A stretch of 16,203 nucleotides of DNA, taken from NCBI GenBank assembly GCA_021808665.1, contig JAKBBA010000074.1:1-16203 (forward strand), written 5' to 3'. Origin of the DNA: Actinomycetes bacterium (GTDB lineage: Bacteria; Actinomycetota; Acidimicrobiia; Acidimicrobiales; Palsa-688). The translations under genes were made by a program, and so were the position numbers. Below the pieces are notes generated by a model. That model saw only the letters and a list, made by a program, of their open reading frames with translations, searched no databases and was not told the DNA's origin. Below are positions 1 to 6,633 of the stretch, one piece after another; position 1 is the stretch's first letter, and every line of letters starts with the position of its first letter.

Positions 1-434
1 TCGTCTGGAGGGGCCGAGCCGAGGCGTTCGACCTCCCGTACTACGTCGTAGCCGAGGTATCCGACGACGCCGCCCTGCAGCGGCGGCAGTTCCTCGATCA
101 AAGGTGAGCGGTACTCGGCGAGGAGGGCTTCGAGCGCCGCGAGGGTACCTTTGTCCCGAGGAATCGACGAAGGCAGCGAACCTTCCACTACCAGCTCGCC
201 ACCGCGGCCGATGATCGTCGCCGTCGGGTTGCGCCCGATGAAAGACCACCTTCCAAGCTGTTGGGAGTGCTCCACCGACTCGAGGAGGAATGCCCGACCC
301 GTCGGGTCGGCCGCGGTCAGACGGGCGAACGCCGCTACGGGGGTGGTCAGATCGCCGAGCAGCTCGAGCCAAACCGGCACGACGCTGAAAGTGGAGGCGA
401 GCGAGGCGAACTCCTCGCGCGACGGGCGTATCAC
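1..434 (-). CDS. trpE: anthranilate synthase component I, N-terminal part (runs off the left edge)
   Basis: The protein is the large subunit of anthranilate synthase, which converts chorismate (with glutamine or ammonia) to anthranilate, the first step of tryptophan synthesis in the cytoplasm. Only about 144 N-terminal residues are present. They show the typical TrpE opening ([11 protein letters not shown], then [11 protein letters not shown] and TPVAAF), the LLES motif near residues 50-53 that belongs to the tryptophan feedback site, and RWSFIG just after it. [17 protein letters not shown] stretch lies near the cut end. The catalytic chorismate-binding half lies outside the window. The GTG start at 434 overlaps the hisI stop in a GTGA arrangement, so translation is probably coupled to hisI. 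trpE directly after hisI is a common actinobacterial order. The identification is firm; the 3' end cannot be judged. Confidence 0.93.
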   Translation of the reverse strand, partial: MIRPSREEFASLASTFSVVPVWLELLGDLTTPVAAFARLTAADPTGRAFLLESVEHSQQLGRWSFIGRNPTATIIGRGGELVVEGSLPSSIPRDKGTLAALEALLAEYRSPLIEELPPLQGGVVGYLGYDVVREVERLGSAPPD

Positions 435-832
435 AGCTCCTGCGGCGAACCGAACTTGCGGTAGAAGCAGGAGCGGTTACCGGTGTGGCACGCGCCTGCT
501 CCTTCCTGTTCCACTTCGAAGAGCAAAGTATCGCCGTCGCAGTCGTAGAACGCCTCGCGAACCCACTGGCGCTCCCCGGATGTATCCCCTTTGCGCCAAC
601 GTTCGCTCCGGCTTCTCGACCAGAACACTGTCCGCCCGGAGGTGAGCGTTTCGTCGAGCGTGTCGGCGTTCATCCACGCCATCATCAGCACCTGCTTGGT
701 TTCGTGGTCCTGGACGATCGCGGGCACAAGCCCGTCGGCGTTGTAGGCGATCGACGCCAGTTGCTCTGACGTGGCGCCGAGCGGGGCAACAAAACCCGCC
801 TCTCGCAACTGCATGGATGATCCGTCCGACAT
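431..832 (-). CDS. hisI: phosphoribosyl-AMP cyclohydrolase
   Basis: HisI opens the adenine ring of phosphoribosyl-AMP to give ProFAR, the third step of histidine synthesis. The 133-residue product has the family core: WRKGDTSG near residues 79-86, the metal-binding DCDGD at 97-101, and zinc-binding cysteines at about 98, 115 and 122 in an [13 protein letters not shown] context. There is no fused HisE domain, so PR-ATP pyrophosphatase must be encoded elsewhere. The open frame extends upstream to 955, but that would overlap the GroES-like gene and add about 41 residues foreign to the family. The ATG at 832 is preferred because a TAGCAT hexamer ends 7 bases before it, with a GGAGG too close for a normal ribosome site. 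ATGs at 841 and 814 are alternatives. The 3' end overlaps trpE by four bases. Confidence 0.93.
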   Translation of the reverse strand: MSDGSSMQLREAGFVAPLGATSEQLASIAYNADGLVPAIVQDHETKQVLMMAWMNADTLDETLTSGRTVFWSRSRSERWRKGDTSGERQWVREAFYDCDGDTLLFEVEQEGAGACHTGNRSCFYRKFGSPQEL

Positions 833-839
833 GGCCTCC

Positions 840-845
840 ATGCTA
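840..845 (-). promoter_or_regulatory. candidate -10 element for leaderless hisI-trpE transcript
   Basis: On the minus strand a TAGCAT hexamer is followed by 7 bases and then the hisI ATG at 832. It matches the TANNNT form of a sigma-70-type -10 element, and its position would place the transcript start at or next to the start codon. It lies in the 64-base gap between the GroES-like gene and hisI. No clear -35 is seen. It would be an internal promoter of the his operon. Confidence 0.4.
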
Positions 846-896
846 GGGGGCGCAGCGGGCGGAAACTTGAGGCAAAACGCACGGCCCGGAGCGTTC

Positions 897-1256
897 CTAC
901 AGGTACAGCCCGGTGCCACCGGCCGCCCGCTCGGAAGCGACAGCGTGGATGTCACGTTCGCGCAGGATCAGGTAGTCCTCGCCTTGGACCTCCACTTCGT
1001 AGCGGTCTTCGGGGTTGAAAAGCACCTGGTCACCAGCCTTGATGGTCCTGACGTGCGGGCCGGTTGCCACCACCTCAGCCCAGGCGAGACGCCGGGCGAC
1101 CTGCGCCGTGGCGGGGATCAGGATCCCGGCGCGCGACCGGCGCTCCCCTTCGGAGCGGGGAATCTGGACGAGCACACGGTCGGTGAGCATCTCGATGCCC
1201 TGCTTGGACGGCAACGCCTTTTGGTTAGAGGTCTCTTCCTTGCCCGTAGCGTTCAT
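897..1256 (-). CDS. GroES-like (Cpn10) co-chaperonin paralogue inside the his operon
   Basis: This 119-residue protein belongs to the Cpn10/GroES family. The core reads [10 protein letters not shown], then [17 protein letters not shown] (the mobile-loop region with a hydrophobic ILI tripeptide, the part that in GroES docks on GroEL), [21 protein letters not shown] and [10 protein letters not shown]. Compared with E. coli GroES, the segment between VxxTG and AGDQV is about nine residues shorter, so the dome hairpin is reduced. It also has an extra N-terminal leader of about 22 residues and a C-terminal tail ending GTGLYL. From memory, actinobacteria have a second GroES-type family with a similar LAWAEVV segment and GLYL end; I could not search for it. 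It sits 9 bases after hisF. A role as co-chaperonin, or as an adaptor that has lost GroEL binding, is inference. Confidence 0.85.
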   Translation of the reverse strand: MNATGKEETSNQKALPSKQGIEMLTDRVLVQIPRSEGERRSRAGILIPATAQVARRLAWAEVVATGPHVRTIKAGDQVLFNPEDRYEVEVQGEDYLILRERDIHAVASERAAGGTGLYL

Positions 1257-1262
1257 CGGTTC

Positions 1263-1268
1263 ACGCTA
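1263..1268 (-). promoter_or_regulatory. candidate -10 element for a leaderless groES-like transcript
   Basis: TAGCGT on the minus strand is followed by exactly 6 bases (GAACCG) and the ATG at 1256. Its first three bases are the hisF stop codon TAG. No Shine-Dalgarno sequence precedes the ATG, so either readthrough re-initiation or a leaderless transcript is needed. The surrounding GC-rich sequence shows no clear -35. Confidence 0.4.
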
Positions 1269-2039
1269 CCGCGCCGGGGGTCCCGGCGGCCGGACGGTGA
1301 CCCCTGCGGCAGCTAGCGCTGCCTTGGCTTCGGCGACCGTGGACTCCCCGTAGTGGAAGATCGACGCCGCAAGCACGGCGTCCGCCCCTCCTTCGACGGC
1401 GCCCTCGACGAGGTGGTTCAAGTTTCCGACTCCGCCGCTCGCGACGACAGGGATCCCGACTGTCTCGACGACCGCGCGGGTCAGCTCCAAGTCGAATCCC
1501 GTCCTGGTCCCGTCGCGGTCCATAGAGTTGAGGACGATCTCCCCGGCTCCAAGTCTTTGCACCTCGGCTGCCCATTCGATGGCGTCGCGACCTGTCGGTC
1601 TGCGACCTCCGTGGGTGTACACCTCGAAATGGCCTCCGCTTCGACGGACGTCCATGCCCACGACCACGCACTGCGACCCGAACACCGAAGCGACGTCCTC
1701 GATCAGTGCCGGCCGAGTTACCGCCGCGGAGTTGACGCTCACTTTGTCGGCGCCGACGCGCAGAAGGGCACGGGCGTCGTCTACGGTGGCCACTCCCCCT
1801 CCAACTGCCAGCGGGATGAACACCTGCTCTGCCGTGCGGGCCACGACGTCGATCATCGTCCGCCTTCCCGCCGACGACGCTGTAATGTCGTAGAAGACAA
1901 GCTCGTCGGCGCCTTCCAGGCCGTAGCGGGCGGCCAGCTCGACGGGATCACCGGCGTCGGCCAGGTTCGCGAAGTTCACTCCTTTGACGACCCGCCCGTC
2001 GTCGACGTCCAGGCAGGGAATCACCCTGACCGCCCTCAC
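1266..2039 (-). CDS. hisF: imidazole glycerol phosphate synthase, cyclase subunit
   Basis: HisF is the (beta/alpha)8 barrel that, with HisH, turns PRFAR plus ammonia into imidazole glycerol phosphate and AICAR. The 257-residue length is standard. The two catalytic aspartates are present: D11 in [17 protein letters not shown] and D130 in VVVGMDVRR. The phosphate-binding segments AVGGGV (about 79-83) and [10 protein letters not shown] are intact, and [11 protein letters not shown] is clear. The GTG start at 2039 overlaps the hisA stop in GTGA, so translation is probably coupled to hisA. The gene ends with TAG, 9 bases before the GroES-like start. Nothing is unusual in the protein itself. Confidence 0.97.
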   Translation of the reverse strand: MRAVRVIPCLDVDDGRVVKGVNFANLADAGDPVELAARYGLEGADELVFYDITASSAGRRTMIDVVARTAEQVFIPLAVGGGVATVDDARALLRVGADKVSVNSAAVTRPALIEDVASVFGSQCVVVGMDVRRSGGHFEVYTHGGRRPTGRDAIEWAAEVQRLGAGEIVLNSMDRDGTRTGFDLELTRAVVETVGIPVVASGGVGNLNHLVEGAVEGGADAVLAASIFHYGESTVAEAKAALAAAGVTVRPPGPPAR

Positions 2040-2797
2040 CGAGCCTCCTTGGAGGACAGCAAGGTAAGTGCCTCGCCGACGTCCAGGCGACCCTCGTATA
2101 TAGCCTTTCCTGCGATGATCCCGCCGAGGCCGTCGAGGGCCACGAGTGCGGCCACGTCGTCGATCGACCCGACTCCACCGGACGCAATGACGCAGCAGGC
2201 CCCCTGGTTACCGGCCGCCCTTGTCATTTGGATCACTGACGCCAGCCCGACCAGGTCGGGACCGGCCATGCGCCCGTCGCGGGCTATGTCAGTGACGATG
2301 AGCGCCGCCGCGCCGCCCTCGATCGCCGGGCCTACAAGATCCTCGAGACGTCGACCGGACCGCTCGGTCCAGCCGCGCAGGCGGACCTCCCCGGCGCGGT
2401 GGTCCAGGCCCATCGCAACGCGACCCGGCCAGCGCGAGGCGATCCGGCGAACCAGCGTCGGGTCTTCAATCGCGGCAGTACCGACCACGACCCGGGCGAC
2501 CCCGGAGTCAAGAAGCTCGGCGGCGTCCTCTACGCTTCGGACCCCTCCCCCCGCTTGCACCGACACCCCGTCAGGCGCGACCGTCGAAGCGATTTCTGCG
2601 ACGACACGACGGTTGACTGGGTCGCCCGTCCTGGCAGCGTCGAGGTCTACGACATGTATCCACCGTGCCCCCAATGCGGCGAACCCCGCTGCGACGCGCA
2701 CTGGGTCGTCGTCGTAGACGGTCTCGGTGGCGTAGTCGCCTTCCACCAGGCGCACGCACCGGCCGCCTATCAGGTCTATCGCCGGGTACAGATCCAC
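2036..2797 (-). CDS. hisA: ProFAR isomerase (HisA); bifunctional PriA activity not excluded
   Basis: HisA isomerises ProFAR to PRFAR by an Amadori rearrangement in histidine synthesis. The 253-residue barrel starts [16 protein letters not shown] with catalytic D8, has [11 protein letters not shown] and [24 protein letters not shown] (D132), and VTDIARDG (D170). The open frame continues upstream to 2965, but that stretch is the hisH coding region. The GTG at 2797 shares one base with the hisH TAG stop and leaves a protein beginning where the family does. No Shine-Dalgarno is seen, so coupling to hisH is likely. Many actinobacteria use a HisA that also serves as TrpF (PriA). The tryptophan neighbour makes this worth asking, but I cannot settle it from motifs; HisA is the safer call. 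Confidence 0.95.
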   Translation of the reverse strand: MDLYPAIDLIGGRCVRLVEGDYATETVYDDDPVRVAAGFAALGARWIHVVDLDAARTGDPVNRRVVAEIASTVAPDGVSVQAGGGVRSVEDAAELLDSGVARVVVGTAAIEDPTLVRRIASRWPGRVAMGLDHRAGEVRLRGWTERSGRRLEDLVGPAIEGGAAALIVTDIARDGRMAGPDLVGLASVIQMTRAAGNQGACCVIASGGVGSIDDVAALVALDGLGGIIAGKAIYEGRLDVGEALTLLSSKEAR

Positions 2798-3438
2798 TAC
2801 GACGAAACCGGTGTCGATGACGGCAACCCGGCGCGTTGCGAAGCAATACCAGCGAAGTTCGAGAGTATGGCGAGCCCGACGTCGCCGGACTTCTCCGGGT
2901 GGAACTGCGTTGCCCACAAAGATGGTGCAGCCACAATCGCCGCGACGTCTGTACCGTACTCGCATGTCGCAATGACTCCGGGGCCGTCAGGTGCAGCGTA
3001 CGAGTGCACGAAGTAGACCCAAGGCTGCGGAGCGATCTCGGCGAGAAGCGGATCGGAGCGGTCTTTGATGTCGAGCGTGTTCCATTGCATCTGCGGTCTC
3101 TTGACATCGTCGGGGAGTCGCCTGACCACTCCTTCGAGGATGCCAAGTCCGTCGATCTCAGGCGACTCTTCGGATCCTTCGTAGAGCATCTGCATCCCGA
3201 CGCAGATACCCAGGAATGGGCGACCCACCCGGATCGCTTCGCGGACCGCGCTCTCCAGGCCGCACGAGCGCAGCCCCTGCACGCATGCACCGAAATTTCC
3301 GACCCCCGGCAAAACAACAGCGTCAGCCGACACGGCGACATCCGGGTCGCTTACGAGGCGCGCGTTCGCACCCACGTGCAGAAGGGCCTTTTCGGCAGAA
3401 CGGAGGTTTCCGATGCCGTAGTCGAGGACTGCTATCAA
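2797..3438 (-). CDS. hisH: imidazole glycerol phosphate synthase, glutaminase subunit
   Basis: HisH is the class I glutamine amidotransferase that feeds ammonia to HisF. The 213-residue product has the nucleophile C79 in LGICVGMQMLYEGSEE, and H180 and E182 in ATQFHPEKSG, completing the catalytic triad. The N-terminus (IAVLDYGIGNLRSAEKAL) is typical. The start is TTG at 3438, overlapping the hisB stop as TTGA, with AAAGG six bases upstream as a ribosome-binding site. The stop shares one base with the hisA start. Length and motifs are normal for a functional subunit. Confidence 0.96.
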   Translation of the reverse strand: MIAVLDYGIGNLRSAEKALLHVGANARLVSDPDVAVSADAVVLPGVGNFGACVQGLRSCGLESAVREAIRVGRPFLGICVGMQMLYEGSEESPEIDGLGILEGVVRRLPDDVKRPQMQWNTLDIKDRSDPLLAEIAPQPWVYFVHSYAAPDGPGVIATCEYGTDVAAIVAAPSLWATQFHPEKSGDVGLAILSNFAGIASQRAGLPSSTPVSS

Positions 3439-4031
3439 AGCGTGCCTTTGGTGGACGGGACGCTGCCGCCATCTATGCGCACCGACTCACGCAGCACCCT
3501 AGCCACGGCTTTGAACGTCGCTTCGATGATGTGGTGCGTGTTGCGACCGGAGACCATCCGGATATGAAGGGTGATGCCAGAAGTAGTGACGAAAGCTCGC
3601 CAGAATTCCTCCGTCAGTTGAGGGTGGAACGGCGGGTTACCGAGAGGTGACGCGTCGGGACCACCGTGGTCGATCCCGTAGACGAGGAACGGCCGTCCCG
3701 ACAGGTCGATTGCTACTGCGATGAGCGCCTCGTCTAGTGGCAGTTCGATGGACGCGAACCGTCTGACCCCCGCCTTGTCCCCGAGCGCCTCCCTGACACA
3801 TTCGCCGAGTGCCAAACCGACGTCCTCGACGGTGTGATGCGCGTCGACTTCCAGGTCGCCGCTCGCCGAAACTGTCATATCGATCCCGCCGTGGCGGCCG
3901 AGCTGGGCGAGCATATGATCGAAGAATGGCAGTCCTGTCGCCACTTGCGTCTGCCCGCTCCCGTCGAGGCAGATCTGCACGCTGACGGTGGTCTCTTTGG
4001 TGGTGCGTGAGCGCTGCGCCGCCCGGGTCAT
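3435..4031 (-). CDS. hisB: imidazoleglycerol-phosphate dehydratase
   Basis: HisB dehydrates imidazole glycerol phosphate to imidazole acetol phosphate. The 198-residue product is the monofunctional dehydratase, with no histidinol-phosphatase domain. The two metal-binding motifs are seen: DAHHTVEDVG (HH at 65-66) and NTHHIIEATFKA (HH at 166-167). GLPFFDHMLAQLGRHGG is also typical. The frame stays open far upstream, to 4625, but that is antisense-frame readthrough across hisC. The ATG at 4031 overlaps the hisC stop as ATGA and gives the family length. The 3' end overlaps hisH by four bases. Confidence 0.96.
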   Translation of the reverse strand: MTRAAQRSRTTKETTVSVQICLDGSGQTQVATGLPFFDHMLAQLGRHGGIDMTVSASGDLEVDAHHTVEDVGLALGECVREALGDKAGVRRFASIELPLDEALIAVAIDLSGRPFLVYGIDHGGPDASPLGNPPFHPQLTEEFWRAFVTTSGITLHIRMVSGRNTHHIIEATFKAVARVLRESVRIDGGSVPSTKGTL

Positions 4032-5086
4032 AGGACGTCCTCGAGAGCAGCAATGAACATGTTGTTTTCCTCTCGGGTTCCGACGGTCACCCGAAGGCAA
4101 CCGGACAGGCCAGGCCAGCTCGACGTGTCGCGCACCAGCACGCCGGCATCGACGAGTCCCTGCCACACCTCGCCGGCTTTGCGGGTTTCGGGGCGAAAGA
4201 GGATGAAGTTCGCAGAAGAAGGCCACACTGTCACACCGAGCGACTCGAGTGCGGACGACAGGCGGCGACGTTCGGCGACGACTGCGGCCACGCGTGCCTG
4301 CATCTCGTCGTTGTAACGTACGGCGAGGCATCCTGCCGCCTGCTTCAAGGCGTCCAGGTGGTAGGGCAACGCAACCCGCTCCAACGCCTCCACCACCGGG
4401 GCTGGGCCGACCAGGTAACCGAGGCGGAGGGCCGCCATCGACCATGTCTTGGAGAACGTGCGGGTCACGACCAGCGGGACGTCGTCGTCGACAAGCGAGA
4501 TCGCCGACCAGTCTGCGAACTGGCCGTACGCCTCGTCTACGACGACGAGACCCGCAGCGCCTTCGAGCACCGCCCCGGCAGTCGTCGGATCGACAGAATT
4601 GCCGGTCGGATTGTTGGGCGAGCACAGGAACGTGATATCGGGTCTCGAAGCAGCGTTGAGCTCCGCCACATCGGCAAGGTCAAGTTCGAAGTCCTCCCGC
4701 CTGCGTCCCTCCACCACCGCCGTCGAAGTCAAATGAGCGATATGGCTGTGCAGCGCGTACGTCGGTTCGAACACGGCAGCGCTCCTGCCAGGGCCGCCGT
4801 AGGCGAGGCAGACCGACTGCAGCACCTCGTTGGATCCGTTGGCGCAGAAGACCTGCTCCGGTCGCACACGGTGCAGTTCCGCCAACGCCTCGCGCAGTCG
4901 CGTGGCGGAGCGGTCGGGGTAGCGGTTGTAGCGGACCCGCGTCGCTTCGGCGGCGAGCGCCTCCACCCACGCGTCGGGCGGGGGGAACGGCGACTCGTTC
5001 GTGTTGAGCCTGACGGCCACGTCGACTTGGGGCGAGTGGTATCCCTCGCGAAGCGACAGGTCAGGACGGCACGGGGGCAGCGTCAC
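4028..5086 (-). CDS. hisC: histidinol-phosphate aminotransferase
   Basis: HisC is a PLP-dependent fold type I aminotransferase that converts imidazole acetol phosphate plus glutamate to histidinol phosphate. In the 352-residue product one sees LNTNESPFPPP, CANGSNEVLQ, CSPNNPTGN near 155-163, VVDEAYGQF near 182-190, and the PLP lysine K213 in TRTFSKTWSMAALRLGY. The reading frame is open well upstream, but the family start and the GTGA overlap with the hisD stop point to GTG at 5086. The 3' end overlaps hisB as ATGA. Length and motifs are ordinary. Confidence 0.96.
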   Translation of the reverse strand: MTLPPCRPDLSLREGYHSPQVDVAVRLNTNESPFPPPDAWVEALAAEATRVRYNRYPDRSATRLREALAELHRVRPEQVFCANGSNEVLQSVCLAYGGPGRSAAVFEPTYALHSHIAHLTSTAVVEGRRREDFELDLADVAELNAASRPDITFLCSPNNPTGNSVDPTTAGAVLEGAAGLVVVDEAYGQFADWSAISLVDDDVPLVVTRTFSKTWSMAALRLGYLVGPAPVVEALERVALPYHLDALKQAAGCLAVRYNDEMQARVAAVVAERRRLSSALESLGVTVWPSSANFILFRPETRKAGEVWQGLVDAGVLVRDTSSWPGLSGCLRVTVGTREENNMFIAALEDVL

Positions 5087-6438
5087 GACTGCGATACCCT
5101 CATCGTCACAGAAAGGGCGTGTGCGGCGAGACCTTCTGACAAAGCCAATGCCTCCACTGGAGCGGCCAAGCGTTCGAGGCCGGCTTTTGACACCTCTACG
5201 ACGTGGATCTGCTTGCAGAAGTCGTCTACGCGCAGCGCGTTGGAGAACCTCGCGCTGCGGGCGGTCGGAAGTACGTGGTTCGGTCCTGCTGCATAGTCGC
5301 CGACGCTCGCAGGTGCCCAAGGTCCGACGAACACAGCTCCCGCGCTCGTGACCTTGCTGACAAGCGCCGCCGCGTCGGCGCACATCAGCTCGAGGTGCTC
5401 GGCTGCGATGACGTTCGCTGCCTGCATCGCCTGGTCCGGCCCGTCCACCAGCACGCAGAAGCCCCCGCGTTCGAAAGTCGCCTCGATCGCCTGTCGTCTC
5501 GGGGACTGGGCAGTGATGCGGGCGACCTCGCCGGCGATGCGCTTGGCAGCATCTTCGGACCATGTGATCAGGTAGGAAAGGCCGTCCGGACCGTGCTCGG
5601 CCTGCACCACCAGGTCGACTGCGGCAAACGACGGGTCCGTCGTGTCGTCCGCGACGACAGCGACCTCCGACGGGCCCGTGAACGCAGACGGCACTCCGAC
5701 CGCCCCCTGTCCTGCGACCATGCGCTCTGCGATCGCCACGTACCTGTTGCCCGGTCCAACTATCACGTCGACGGCCGGCACCGACTCGGTGCCATAGGCG
5801 AGAGCGCCGATAGCCTGTGCGCCCCCGACGCAGTACACCTCGTCGACGCCAGCGACGGCCGCGGCGGCAAGCACCGACGTTGCGATCTTGCCGTCCGGTC
5901 CTGGCGGGCTGCACATCGCCAGCTCAGCGACACCTGCGACGCGCGCTGGGATCGCTGTCATGAGGACGGTGGACGCAAGCGGTGCGAGGCCGCCGGGAAC
6001 GTATAGGCCCGCCCTTTCGACCGCCAACCGTAGCTCTGTAACTTTTACACCGTCGCGCTCGTATGAGGAGTCGTCGTGGATTTGCGAACGGTGATAGTCG
6101 CCGATGTTGTCGGCTGCTGCTTCGAGAGCGTCGCGCAACGACGGGCTTATATCTCCGAGCGCAGCCTTTACCTCGGCAGCCTCGACTCGAAGCGATTCGA
6201 GGCGGACCCGGTCGAAGCGTTGCGTGGCATCCAGGAGCGCCACGTCACCTCTCGCCTTGACGTCCGCCAGAATGGACCGGACGACTTGGGCAGCGTCCTC
6301 GTCGTCGACGATCTCGGGGGCGGGAAGCAGCTTCGTGAGCGCGCCTGTCCGTCCGCGAAGATCGACCGTTCGAAGTACACCGGAGAGCACGGCGCCGGGT
6401 GACGCCGCAGGTTCGTGAAGGGGGGCCATTTGGTCCAT
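5083..6438 (-). CDS. hisD: histidinol dehydrogenase
   Basis: HisD oxidises histidinol to histidine in two NAD-dependent steps. The 451-residue product shows GPGNRYVAIAERMVAG (about 228-243), PSEVAVVADD, the zinc ligands Q279 and H282 in QAEHGPDG, the catalytic pair E347-H348 in AEHLEL, and GDYAAGPNHVLPT near 380-392. It is the first gene of the operon. Two starts are possible, ATG at 6438 and ATG at 6429, with no clear Shine-Dalgarno before either. A weak minus-strand promoter (TTCGGC at 6463-6468, 17 bases, TACCAT at 6440-6445) would start a transcript near 6433 and would favour 6429. Only 12 bases separate 6438 from the divergent small gene. Confidence 0.96.
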   Translation of the reverse strand: MDQMAPLHEPAASPGAVLSGVLRTVDLRGRTGALTKLLPAPEIVDDEDAAQVVRSILADVKARGDVALLDATQRFDRVRLESLRVEAAEVKAALGDISPSLRDALEAAADNIGDYHRSQIHDDSSYERDGVKVTELRLAVERAGLYVPGGLAPLASTVLMTAIPARVAGVAELAMCSPPGPDGKIATSVLAAAAVAGVDEVYCVGGAQAIGALAYGTESVPAVDVIVGPGNRYVAIAERMVAGQGAVGVPSAFTGPSEVAVVADDTTDPSFAAVDLVVQAEHGPDGLSYLITWSEDAAKRIAGEVARITAQSPRRQAIEATFERGGFCVLVDGPDQAMQAANVIAAEHLELMCADAAALVSKVTSAGAVFVGPWAPASVGDYAAGPNHVLPTARSARFSNALRVDDFCKQIHVVEVSKAGLERLAAPVEALALSEGLAAHALSVTMRVSQS

Positions 6439-6450
6439 GATGGTACCGCT

Positions 6451-6633
6451 ATGTCCACCGACGCCGAACTCAGCTCAGCTTCCAGCCGCCTTCACGAGCT
6501 GATAGGCCGGATCACCGAGATAGCTGAGGGGCTTGGCTCGGAGGATCACGAGGGGCTCGGGACGGAGCTTTTCGAGGTCGAGCGGGCGCTTCGCTCGGCA
6601 CAGCGCCGCCTCGAACGCTTGATCGGGCACTAG
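6451..6633 (+). CDS. small helical protein of unknown function, divergent from hisD
   Basis: The 60-residue product has no family I can name with certainty. It reads as two amphipathic helices, about residues 5-27 (SSASSRLHELIGRITEIAEGL) and 34-58 (GLGTELFEVERALRSAQRRLERLI), joined by an acidic-polar turn, which suggests a helical hairpin or coiled coil. It has no signal peptide and no membrane segment. Third codon positions are mostly G or C, as expected of coding sequence here. The frame is open from an ATG at 6415, but that would overlap hisD; 6451 is preferred. Its last 122 bases are also antisense to the end of nth. It may be real and conserved, but a chance frame remains possible. Confidence 0.6.
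   Translation: MSTDAELSSASSRLHELIGRITEIAEGLGSEDHEGLGTELFEVERALRSAQRRLERLIGH

Noticed and set aside
897..1256. Canonical groES of a groESL operon
   Set aside because: No groEL follows, the dome hairpin is shortened, and the neighbours are his genes, so a paralogue is more likely. The main groES should be elsewhere, but I cannot see it.
1353..2717. A 454-codon plus-strand open frame opposite hisF and hisA
   Set aside because: The minus strand carries two complete, motif-perfect His enzymes over this stretch. The plus-strand product is Ser/Arg/Thr-rich with no recognisable domain, as expected for an antisense frame in GC-rich DNA.
4032..4625. Upstream extension of the hisB frame, possibly a fused phosphatase domain
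   Set aside because: The extension is Arg-rich frame-shifted hisC sequence with no HAD phosphatase motif. HisB is the monofunctional dehydratase.
5087..5914. Upstream extension of the hisC frame (about 276 extra codons)
   Set aside because: It lies within hisD on the same strand in another frame and has Arg/Gly-rich composition. The family start is at 5086, at the hisD stop.
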